DNA from: a virus
Direction: 5' to 3' (one strand)
DNA length: 62,477 bases
Virus record (IMG/VR): IMGVR_UViG_3300045999_003247
Coordinates: 1-62,477 of that record
The position numbers were made by a program, and so were the translations under genes. This document shows positions 47,774 through 54,854 of the stretch, one piece after another. Each line of letters begins with the position of its first letter. Positions within the stretch are counted from its first letter, which is position 1. The notes beneath the pieces were generated by a model. It searched no databases, was not told the origin of the DNA, and saw only the letters and a program-made list of their open reading frames with translations.

Positions 47774-48355
47774 TTACTGGCCAGCTACACCGGCACTGCC
47801 GTACAGGTGTTCGTTGATTTTAACAACTACGACAGTGTAGTTCGTAGCCAGTTCATTGCTAGGTACGTTCCACATGCCAACCAGCTTGAGGTTCAGCGCT
47901 GCAGTAGTAGCAATCGTTGAAGAATCAAGCGTCATGTTGGACAGGCCGGTATCCGTAGAGCCCGTGGTGCTAGCAGTAACATCGGCGTTTTTGCCGAAGT
48001 CCGACTGCACCGCATCTTCATCACACTGGATGATAAAGAGCTGGTTCGGATCATCAATTACGTCGGCAATAATTTTGCCTTCGGAAACGTTGATGCTGCC
48101 CGGGTAGTAGTTTTTCCACGTCGGCTTTTTGGTCGTAGGATCGACGTAAAAGCAGCCGTTGAACACGCCTACCGCAGCAGTGTGCGACGCCGGTGCGAAC
48201 TTCAGGATGTAGCCATCCTTCAGCGTAACCAGATCGCCCTGAAAAATCGCCCCGGACTGGTTATCGGCAATTTCATACCCGTACTGCTTTTGACCACCAG
48301 TAGCAGACAGATTGCCGAGGGGACGCAGACCAAAGGGCTTATTTGCATTCGCCAT
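47774..48355 (-). CDS. Putative head decoration protein, 193 residues
   Basis: MANANKPFGLRPLGNLSATGGQKQYGYEIADNQSGAIFQGDLVTLKDGYI starts a beta-rich protein that continues with GVFNGCFYVDPTTKKPTWKNYYPGS and FIIQCDEDAVQSDFGKNADV. This opening is common among proteins encoded next to gpT-like capsids and fits a decoration or head-stabilising protein. GAGGG precedes the ATG. Function inferred from position. Confidence 0.65.
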   Translation of the reverse strand: MANANKPFGLRPLGNLSATGGQKQYGYEIADNQSGAIFQGDLVTLKDGYILKFAPASHTAAVGVFNGCFYVDPTTKKPTWKNYYPGSINVSEGKIIADVIDDPNQLFIIQCDEDAVQSDFGKNADVTASTTGSTDTGLSNMTLDSSTIATTAALNLKLVGMWNVPSNELATNYTVVVVKINEHLYGSAGVAGQ

Positions 48356-48378
48356 TTGTTATACCCTCAAAAAGTTAT

Positions 48379-48855
48379 TCACCGCTCCTTAGAGGAGCTG
48401 CCGAACGAAACACGGGACTTACGGTTCGGACGCTCGATTTGCATGCTCGAATGAGCGTTGCTCTTCATAAGCTCGTTATCCGCAGCCTGCATTTGGTCGT
48501 TCGCGCGTTGATTGTAATAGGCAGCACGCTCCTCTACGGTTTCTTGTGGGATACGAGCAAGAAGCAAGCCACCAACGCTGATCACGCCAGCATGGCGACC
48601 GTCATCCATCGTAGGTGCGGGAAAATCCGGGTGATCCTCAGACCGTACCAGCTCATATCCTTCACGAATACGGCCTGCAACATTTGTACGGTCTTCAACA
48701 CCACCAGCAGATGCCCGAATCCAACGGTGCTTGTATCCCATCGGCGCAGGGGGCGCATCAAGTCGCGAAGGAGGTGCCCACGGACGACGTCGCGCGTTCT
48801 TGAGCCGGGTCTCCGACTCACGAGAATCGCGATTCATAGGTTTGAAGTCGCTCAT
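48379..48855 (-). CDS. Head-block protein, 158 residues, unknown
   Basis: Reads MSDFKPMNRDSRESETRLKNARRRPWAPPSRLDAPPAPMGYKHRWIRAS..., GYELVRSEDHPDFPAPTMDDGRHAGVISVGGLLLARIPQETVEERAAYYNQR. The basic, Pro-rich N-terminus and the central G-x-I-x-V-GGLLLARIP segment recur in phage proteins encoded between scaffold and capsid, without known function. AAGGAG precedes the ATG. Possibly virion-associated. Confidence 0.65.
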   Translation of the reverse strand: MSDFKPMNRDSRESETRLKNARRRPWAPPSRLDAPPAPMGYKHRWIRASAGGVEDRTNVAGRIREGYELVRSEDHPDFPAPTMDDGRHAGVISVGGLLLARIPQETVEERAAYYNQRANDQMQAADNELMKSNAHSSMQIERPNRKSRVSFGSSSKER

Positions 48856-48860
48856 GTCAG

Positions 48861-49757
48861 TTACTCCTTGACGTACTTGGCGTATTCCTCAAGCGGAACG
48901 CCCAGCTTTTTTGCAATAGCCACTTGACTTGGGGTCAATCGGACAGTGCGGCGCGCAGAAGAGTTGATCCCAGAGGATCGTGAGGCCGGGGCTACCGTCT
49001 GCACGACACGGTTAGTCCTGCCTTGCGTCCCGGATGCATCCTGAAATTTTTGAGGAAAAGCATCTCGGATACGTTTATCTATTTCATCATAGTATTCGTC
49101 ACTGCTCGGGTCAATTCCTTCTATCTGAACAAGTTGACGATGAATTCCCCATGCAGCATGGGTCATTACAACATCCTGACCATACCACGGGTTCTTCTCT
49201 GCCCAATCCTCCACCCGCGGGTCAACCTGCTGCTGCGGCTGTTGGGCCGGCTGAGGCTGATACTGCTGCTGGGGCTGCGCCTGCTGTTGCTGCACGTACG
49301 CCTCATGCTGGGCGTTCGCAACCTGCAACTGAGAGTTTTCAAGCGTCAAAGCCGTAAGCCGCTGCTGGGCTTCCGTCTCCGTGTCAATATCGCCCTCTTC
49401 GCGCGCCTTGCGAATGATCTGCTTCAGCGCCACAACCTGTGTTTCAACACGATTGCGCGCCTCAACCAGACGTTCAGCGTCCGTGCGGACAAACTTCTGC
49501 TCAATCTGCTGCGCGTGCGCCTGTACCTGACGGGCGTAGTCGAGCGCCGCCTGCTCCCGACGCTCCGTCTCCCGAAGACGTGCCGTCAGCTTATGAATCC
49601 GCTTCTGAACACGGTCGTTGTACTCGTCAAGCTCCCGACCCTGCCCCTGCCCGCCTTCATCCGTAACAGTAGGGAGCGCCGGATCCTGTTCCACGACCGG
49701 CACCTGAACGGTGGCCGGCTCTTCGTTTTCACCAATGTTGAATTGTGCTTCTGACAT
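48861..49757 (-). CDS. Scaffolding protein
   Basis: A 298-residue protein of low complexity and high charge, typical of capsid scaffolds: an acidic N-terminus (MSEAQFNIGENEEPATVQ), a long helix (residues ~45-150, VQKRIHKLTARLRETERREQAALDYARQVQAHAQQIEQ), a Gln/Pro-rich linker (QQQAQPQQQYQPQP), and a C-terminal helical domain (SSARRTVRLTPSQVAIAKKLGVPLEEYAKYVKE) that probably binds the capsid subunit. Start at 49757 with AAGGAG. Immediately upstream of the head genes and downstream of the co-chaperonin. Confidence 0.8.
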   Translation of the reverse strand: MSEAQFNIGENEEPATVQVPVVEQDPALPTVTDEGGQGQGRELDEYNDRVQKRIHKLTARLRETERREQAALDYARQVQAHAQQIEQKFVRTDAERLVEARNRVETQVVALKQIIRKAREEGDIDTETEAQQRLTALTLENSQLQVANAQHEAYVQQQQAQPQQQYQPQPAQQPQQQVDPRVEDWAEKNPWYGQDVVMTHAAWGIHRQLVQIEGIDPSSDEYYDEIDKRIRDAFPQKFQDASGTQGRTNRVVQTVAPASRSSGINSSARRTVRLTPSQVAIAKKLGVPLEEYAKYVKE

Positions 49758-49767
49758 GCCTAGCTCC

Positions 49768-50235
49768 TTACCACAAATGAAGAACGTCCTCAGGGTCAGC
49801 AACTACCCCCAAAACCTCGTCGTCGTTGATCAGCCGAATCTCCCCGCCGTCAATCGGGATGCGCGCGCCCGCGTAACGACCAAAGATGATCCAGTCCCCC
49901 TCCGCGCACCACGGGCCGGTGGAAAACTTGGATTCATCGGCATAGGCAAGAGAGCCCATCTTCAGCACGTAACCACAGACGGTGGTCAACTGCTGCTTAC
50001 GCTGCGTCTCTTCCGAAAGCACAATGCCGCCTTTAGTCTTCTCGGCGCCGCGATACGGCAGGATGGCAATGCGCCATCCCGTAGGAGAAGGAATGCGATC
50101 AATGACCGCTTGTTCGAGTTTCTCCGGCTTGAACCCTTCTGACGTGTAAGCGTCGTCCAGTGTCGGTACCCGGTTTGCTTCCTCTTCCGCCCACTTACGT
50201 TCCAGTGGGGTAAGTTCCATGTGTGGTCCTGCCAT
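49768..50235 (-). CDS. GroES-like co-chaperonin
   Basis: A 155-residue protein whose C-terminal ~105 residues follow the Cpn10 plan: PSPTGWRIAILPYR (beta strand), KTKGGIVLSEETQRKQQ (the mobile loop that docks on GroEL, with GGIVL), TVCGYVLKMG, CAEGDWIIFGRYAGARIPI and INDDEVLGVV at the end. The N-terminal ~48 residues (MELTPLERKWAEEEANRVP) are an extra helical extension absent from host GroES (about 97 residues). It likely replaces or modulates host GroES so that GroEL can fold the phage capsid, as T4 gp31 does. It lies immediately upstream of scaffold and capsid. Confidence 0.85.
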   Translation of the reverse strand: MAGPHMELTPLERKWAEEEANRVPTLDDAYTSEGFKPEKLEQAVIDRIPSPTGWRIAILPYRGAEKTKGGIVLSEETQRKQQLTTVCGYVLKMGSLAYADESKFSTGPWCAEGDWIIFGRYAGARIPIDGGEIRLINDDEVLGVVADPEDVLHLW

Positions 50236-50244
50236 TGGTTGCCC

Positions 50245-50445
50245 TCAGAGTAAAAAGCCGTCGTTGTCCGTTCTCGTTTCCAAAAGATCTTTCACGGACT
50301 GTTCTGCCAGCTTTAACCCCTCAAGACGACCCATCATGTAGCGATAACGCTCCATGTCAGAGATCGTGCCGTTCAGGATAATCTCCTCCGCCGCCGAGCG
50401 GAGCTTTCTGATTTCTTTCAGCACTGCGTCTGCAAATTCCAGCAT
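50245..50445 (-). CDS. Small helical head-block protein, 66 residues
   Basis: MLEFADAVLKEIRKLRSAAEEIILNGTISDMERYRYMMGRLEGLKLAEQSVKDLL is a single helical hairpin with a conserved-looking ISDMERYRYMMGRLEGL block. It recurs in other phages next to portal genes; proposed roles are none that I can support. The gene starts after a GGAAC site. Placed between the co-chaperonin and the Lys-rich gene. Confidence 0.65.
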   Translation of the reverse strand: MLEFADAVLKEIRKLRSAAEEIILNGTISDMERYRYMMGRLEGLKLAEQSVKDLLETRTDNDGFLL

Positions 50446-50502
50446 GGTAGAGTTCCATGAAAGCAGGCGGTTTAACGCACCGCCTGAAGCGTAAAAGCAA
50501 GA

Positions 50503-50751
50503 TCAGTAAATACTGACCTTGCGATTCCCGTCTTTCTTCTTAACTACACGAGCCGGGGCGACCTCGCCACCGTCCTTCTTGTTGCGCGCCTTGCCTGCCT
50601 TGGCATAGGCAATCGCAGCCGCCTGCTTCACGGCAGCCGACTTGCTCTTAGGCTTGCTCGTGCCGATCTTTCCCTTCTCTTTGTACGCCCCAACCATCTC
50701 GCCGATGTTGGCGCTGATGGTCTTCTGGCTAGAGCCCTTTTTAAGCGGCAC
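50503..50751 (-). CDS. DUF6496-type Lys-rich protein
   Basis: An 82-residue basic protein: MPLKKGSSQKTISANIGEMVGAYKEKGK..., KQAAAIAYAKAGKARNKKDGGEVAPARVVKKKDGNRK. The MPLKKGSSQKTISANI start and QAAAIAYAKAGK block match DUF6496-type phage proteins, whose function is unknown. It contains the KDGGEV variant of the recurring GG-x-V signature. GTG start with a strong GAGGAGG; overlaps the portal stop by 11 bases. Confidence 0.7.
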   Translation of the reverse strand: MPLKKGSSQKTISANIGEMVGAYKEKGKIGTSKPKSKSAAVKQAAAIAYAKAGKARNKKDGGEVAPARVVKKKDGNRKVSIY

Positions 50752-53062
50752 TGCGACCTCCTCGTGAGATTTGTAACTGTAGCTTCGCTTGATCCATCTG
50801 CATGGACTGCTGCGCCTTCTGCGTCTCCAACTGCAACTTCGCCTGATCCATCTGCATCTTCGCCTGATCTGCCGCAGCGCGCTGGTCCAGTTCCTGCTTC
50901 TTCAGGGCTACCAGCGGGTCTTCCTCGCCCCCGCCGGCAAGCTGGCTCTGCATGTCACGAACCTGCTGCATGTTGGTGGCACAACGGATAGCAACCATGC
51001 CTTCCTTCTGCAACGCCGACACCATCCGGTCAGGATCAGTGCCGTACATGCGGAACAGATCCGCCTCGACGTCTTCTTCCGACTTGATTCGGACGTGAGC
51101 CAAAATGTGCTGGTGCAGTTCCATCATGGCCATAGGATTCGACTGCATTGTCGGAGAAAGTGCCATCATCAAGTGCGCAGCAATGTGTGCATCGTGGTGC
51201 TGTCCCGCGAACGCCTTCAGTTTCATGCCGTTCAGCACAGAAGCGTTCTCGGTCATCGGATCACGGGGCATCTGGTTGTTCTGCGGGAGCAGAATACCGT
51301 CGATGTCGCGCACGTTCAGGGCCGCATAGACGCGGTAGTACGCTTCGTACATGTTGTGCATCTGCGGAGCAGACTGCGCCATGCCCAACTGCATCTGCGC
51401 GAGCTGTAGACGCTGCGCGCTGCTGAAGATGTTCGGGTCAGAAACCGGAACAACCGACACCAGTTTGTCAAAGTCAGTGCGCTTAACGCGTCGGCTGGCG
51501 CCGGGGACGTCATACGGGTACTCATCCGGTAGGTAGTACCCGAAACCCTCAAACAAAAGCCTAAATTCAAGCGATTGCGCGTAGTGCAGACGCTTGTGGA
51601 TGGCCGACATGACCATCGAACCGCGTTCCAGCAGCGCAATCGTCGTTCCGACCTGCGCATACTGGTTTCCATCGCCAACCTGCATGTCTGCAGTGCTAGA
51701 AAGGCGCTTCCCGGCCTCCACAACAAACCCGAGAAGCGTAAACAGAACCTGACTCGGCTCCTTGTACGGCAGCGGCAGCAAAGATGCCGAAAGTTCCGCC
51801 CCGCCCGCGTCAATATCGCGCCACTCGCCCGGCTGAATCGGGTCGGAGTCGTCCGCGATGCGCGCACCCTTGGCCTTAAAGCCCGCCGGCAGGTTTGCAA
51901 GCGTCCCGGCGTCAATCAGTTGACGCAAAGCGCTCGTTGCCGCCTTCGACAGGCCCCCAATCAGGTGTACAAAGCCCAGACCATACGCTCCGGGGCCCTC
52001 TACCAGCACGTAATGTACGAAATAGTTACGTCGGCAGCAGGTTTTGTCTTCTTCGCGCCAGTTTCGACGTATTCCGACGACCTGAAGCGTGTCTTCCACC
52101 ATCGTCACGACGTATGGCAGCTTTATGCCCGTCGGGTTTCCGGATTGGTCAAGGTCCTCAAATCCATGCAAGTCCAAATCGACCAGCATTTCGAGCAAAA
52201 ACACCTCATGACTCTCGTCAGAGGGCTGAAAACCGACCATTTTGTCAATTGCAGACTGGATTCGAGACGGATCATCAGAAGAAGGCTCAAGATCCGCGGC
52301 TACATCTAGGTATTCGCCCGCCAAAACACGCTTTCTGAATTCGTTTGAATCCATCGCAATGCGGTGAGTGAGCCGCGCGCACTGCGAAACGACGCTCGAA
52401 CCGTTGTACGGGATGTATACGTCGTCCGCCAGACACAACTTGGACACCATCCGGCCCAGTTGCATGTCGAAATAGACCTTTTTGAAGGTCGAACCGCCGT
52501 ATCCGGTGTAGTAAAGCAGTTGATCGAACTCAGGAGTGTACTCCTCCATGACGGTCGTCAACTGATAGTTCATGAAATCCTGAACGCGAGACGCCTGCTG
52601 GAACTTGTCCACCGTCTCTTTGCCCAAAACCTGCGTCCGAACAGGGCCGCTAGCCGGCATCAGCTCCTTAAACGCCTGCGCTTGGAACTGAATAATGGCC
52701 TCTTGGAGCATCGGGTGCGTCGTGCCTGACGCACCGCGGAAGGGTTTGCTGCGCTCTTCAATGCGAAGGCCCAACAGATCCAGTCCCTTGGCGTACATCT
52801 GCTCCCAATCAGACCTAGACGACTTGTCTGCCTCAAACAAAGCCGCCACGTCGAGAGCAATTCGACCCAAAACAGAAGGATCTACCACCTCTGCAAGGTT
52901 TGCGTAGAAGTCTACTTCCTTGTTGGACTTGGCATCCAACTCAACAATAGCGCCGCCTTCCTCATCAATAATGATCTCTACGTCCGGAAGCGCTTCCGCA
53001 TCTTCTGCGATGACCAGAATGCCGCTTTCCGGCGCCTGATTGACGGCTTTTTCTATAGGCAT
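50741..53062 (-). CDS. Portal protein
   Basis: A 773-residue protein in the style of podoviral (SU10-like) portals: SRSDWEQMYAKGLDLLGLRIEERSKPFRGASGTTHPMLQEAIIQFQAQAFKEL near residues 75-130, LLYYTGYGGSTFKKVYFD, CLADDVYIPYNGSSVVSQC, a central FVHLIGGLSKAATSALRQLIDAGTL and LLPLPYKEPSQVLFTLLGFVVEAGKRLSSTADMQVGDGN. The C-terminal ~150 residues include a Gln/Lys-rich coiled barrel region. It forms the dodecameric DNA gate at the head vertex. ATG at 53062 is preceded by AGGA; TTG upstream is a weaker alternative. Confidence 0.85.
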   Translation of the reverse strand: MPIEKAVNQAPESGILVIAEDAEALPDVEIIIDEEGGAIVELDAKSNKEVDFYANLAEVVDPSVLGRIALDVAALFEADKSSRSDWEQMYAKGLDLLGLRIEERSKPFRGASGTTHPMLQEAIIQFQAQAFKELMPASGPVRTQVLGKETVDKFQQASRVQDFMNYQLTTVMEEYTPEFDQLLYYTGYGGSTFKKVYFDMQLGRMVSKLCLADDVYIPYNGSSVVSQCARLTHRIAMDSNEFRKRVLAGEYLDVAADLEPSSDDPSRIQSAIDKMVGFQPSDESHEVFLLEMLVDLDLHGFEDLDQSGNPTGIKLPYVVTMVEDTLQVVGIRRNWREEDKTCCRRNYFVHYVLVEGPGAYGLGFVHLIGGLSKAATSALRQLIDAGTLANLPAGFKAKGARIADDSDPIQPGEWRDIDAGGAELSASLLPLPYKEPSQVLFTLLGFVVEAGKRLSSTADMQVGDGNQYAQVGTTIALLERGSMVMSAIHKRLHYAQSLEFRLLFEGFGYYLPDEYPYDVPGASRRVKRTDFDKLVSVVPVSDPNIFSSAQRLQLAQMQLGMAQSAPQMHNMYEAYYRVYAALNVRDIDGILLPQNNQMPRDPMTENASVLNGMKLKAFAGQHHDAHIAAHLMMALSPTMQSNPMAMMELHQHILAHVRIKSEEDVEADLFRMYGTDPDRMVSALQKEGMVAIRCATNMQQVRDMQSQLAGGGEEDPLVALKKQELDQRAAADQAKMQMDQAKLQLETQKAQQSMQMDQAKLQLQISRGGRSAA

Positions 53063-53112
53063 GGGCGGCAATCCTACTTATTTGCTACGCTTTTTGCTAG
53101 CGTGTGGAGGTT

Positions 53113-53466
53113 TTACTGGAGTGTTATTGTGAACTTTTGCGGCTTTCCCCGGCTAAATCTCCTCATGACCTCGTTTGATATGGCAGAGGTCTCAAGTTCA
53201 ACGGTCGTAACTGTTGCAACAAAGTACCAAGTACCCGACGAAAGGTCAGTTATTGAAAACTCGCGAGCATCGCCACTGACTGTGACGCTGTTGGTGTAGT
53301 TTCCCGACTCGGTTCCGTACAGCAGCTCGAAAGACAGGATCTCTTCTGGAGCAAGCGGCGTGCCGTCTTCATAAGCAGTCGGTGCAATCCACTTAATCGT
53401 TGCAGAGTAACTCGCAAGAGCAGTAGTAGGCAGCAGTAACAGCGCAGCTATAAGAACTTTGTTCAT
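53113..53466 (-). CDS. Secreted single-domain fibronectin-type protein (late copy)
   Basis: A 117-residue protein: signal peptide MNKVLIAALLLLPTTALASYS, then a single FnIII-like beta sandwich (YGTESGNYTNSVTVSGDAREFSITDLSSGTWYFVATVTTVELETSAISNEV). It matches the early copy at 5966-6334 in length, strand order and the GTWYFV, AxSNEV and F(T/S)xGxP(R/Q) blocks. Coupled to lysozyme by ATGA, so it is made with the lysis proteins. Possible roles: a periplasmic lysis partner, virion-surface decoration or an anti-superinfection factor. Confidence 0.75.
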   Translation of the reverse strand: MNKVLIAALLLLPTTALASYSATIKWIAPTAYEDGTPLAPEEILSFELLYGTESGNYTNSVTVSGDAREFSITDLSSGTWYFVATVTTVELETSAISNEVMRRFSRGKPQKFTITLQ

Positions 53467-53951
53467 GATACACCCGTTAAAAATAAAGCTCGCTCATCTT
53501 GTCGGCGTTTTACAAGTCCCGGAAGCACACGGCCCGCCGCTTTTGTCCACTTCATGAACTCTTCCGCAGCTTCTTCGTACTCGCCACGGTTGATCTTCAT
53601 GCGCAAAGTGCTTCTTTGGAGATTCCCCAGACCTACATTAAAGGAGAACGAGACAAGAGCGTCAAACATTCCTTGCCGACCAACAGAAGCAGGGCAAGCT
53701 CTGGCCACGCCTTGCTCAAACCTGCCAAGGTCTTTAGCAAGAATAGCGTCAACCTCGTCCATGGTGAGCGCACGGTCCCAACCAGAGGGTATCGGTAGGT
53801 TCTTCCTGTCTTCATACTTAACCGAAATGTGGCTCGGATCAATGACGTGGCCCACGCCAACCGTCCACAAAAGCGCCGGACAACGGTACGGGCGAAGGCG
53901 GACGCCTTCGTGATGCTTGATCATCCGAATCGCTTCCGGACTGGTCTTCAC
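53463..53951 (-). CDS. Endolysin, glycoside hydrolase family 24 lysozyme
   Basis: A 162-residue lysozyme of T4/P22 type. Residues HHEGVRLRPYRCPALLWTVGVGH carry the E-x8-(D/C)-x5-T catalytic triad as Glu15, Cys24 and Thr30 (Cys in place of Asp is common in phages). Family blocks continue with LTMDEVDAILAKDLGRFEQGVARA and MFDALVSFSFNVGLGNLQRSTLRMKIN. It cleaves the glycan strand of peptidoglycan. No signal peptide, so holin-dependent release is expected; two membrane proteins follow upstream. GTG start in a GTGA overlap. Confidence 0.9.
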   Translation of the reverse strand: MKTSPEAIRMIKHHEGVRLRPYRCPALLWTVGVGHVIDPSHISVKYEDRKNLPIPSGWDRALTMDEVDAILAKDLGRFEQGVARACPASVGRQGMFDALVSFSFNVGLGNLQRSTLRMKINRGEYEEAAEEFMKWTKAAGRVLPGLVKRRQDERALFLTGVS

Positions 53952-54433
53952 TTCTTGCTAAAAGCCTGAGAACCAAACCAAAACGCAATGATCGAGGACA
54001 GAATCAGCATTTCATCCTCGGAAAACACGTTCTCCATCGCCACCGCAAAGGCCACGCCTTGCGTGTAGGCGTACCAGACCCCCGCCGCGTTCAACGCCGC
54101 AAGCTCCAGTACAAAGATATACGTCACAACAGGACGCACCGACGCCCGCAGGTTGATCATCCACTGGCTGGCGCCCTTGCCAAGCTCAGTATCGTGCGCG
54201 TACAGCGCCTGCTTCTCCTGCGCGTCCGCCTGAATCTGGATCTGCTCAGTGCGGATCTCTTCTACCCGCTCCTGCGCCGCGAACCCGCGGCTGGCCATCT
54301 CCAGTTCCCGCTCTTTCTGGAGTTGCATGACCTCCAGTTCATGCCGCTTGTCCTGCCGGTCTTGAAAGACCTCAAGGATCTTCGGCAGCCCGCCTGCCAA
54401 GAAGCTCATGAACGTAGACAGCAGCGTCATCAT
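53948..54433 (-). CDS. Three-helix holin-like membrane protein, 161 residues
   Basis: N-terminal hydrophobic segment (LLSTFMSFLAGGLPKIL), a charged coiled coil (DRQDKRHELEVMQLQKERELEMASRG), and two C-terminal membrane helices (VVTYIFVLELAALNAAGVWYAYTQ and MLILSSIIAFWFGSQAF). This arrangement with RPVVTYIFV and IIAFWFGSQAF matches three-helix phage holins. Probable function: timed permeabilisation of the inner membrane to release the adjacent lysozyme. GAGGAA precedes the ATG. Confidence 0.65.
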   Translation of the reverse strand: MMTLLSTFMSFLAGGLPKILEVFQDRQDKRHELEVMQLQKERELEMASRGFAAQERVEEIRTEQIQIQADAQEKQALYAHDTELGKGASQWMINLRASVRPVVTYIFVLELAALNAAGVWYAYTQGVAFAVAMENVFSEDEMLILSSIIAFWFGSQAFSKK

Positions 54434-54435
54434 AG

Positions 54436-54849
54436 TCAGTTCCTCTTCGCAGACACGACATCGTTACCTTTGGTAACAGTTACGTGGTCGCCTTCTACGT
54501 CCACGCGCATCGGCATTTCCTCTCGGTCAAGCCGGTCCAACTTGTTGATCAAGTCCTTGATCACGCCAAATTCAGGCTTCTCTTGCTTCTCGTTAGCACC
54601 GGCAATGCCGTTCAGCATGCTGATCAAAGCTGTCAACGACGCGCCAAGCAGGCCCATGACCGCCGCAATCTTCTCGTTGTCCAAGACAAGGCTCGCGCCC
54701 ACGCCAATCGCCACGATCAACGTAATGTAGGCAAGCCCGTGCTTGCCAATCGCCTTGCCCGCAACCTCCTTCGCCGTGGAGTTTGCCTCCAACCGGTTCA
54801 GTTCCGCACGCGCCTGCGCCTTCAACAACCGAAGATCAACCGTCTCCAT
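54436..54849 (-). CDS. Membrane protein, possible second holin or antiholin, 137 residues
   Basis: A helical N-terminus (METVDLRLLKAQARAELNRLEANSTAKEV) precedes two membrane helices (GLAYITLIVAIGVGASLVL and AVMGLLGASLTALISMLNGIA), then a charged tail with KDLINKLDRLDREEMPMRV. Adjacent to the three-helix holin-like protein, it may be a second holin or an antiholin. Equally, it could be a general membrane protein of the lysis cassette. AGGAAG precedes the ATG. Confidence 0.6.
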   Translation of the reverse strand: METVDLRLLKAQARAELNRLEANSTAKEVAGKAIGKHGLAYITLIVAIGVGASLVLDNEKIAAVMGLLGASLTALISMLNGIAGANEKQEKPEFGVIKDLINKLDRLDREEMPMRVDVEGDHVTVTKGNDVVSAKRN

Positions 54850-54854
54850 GTCTG

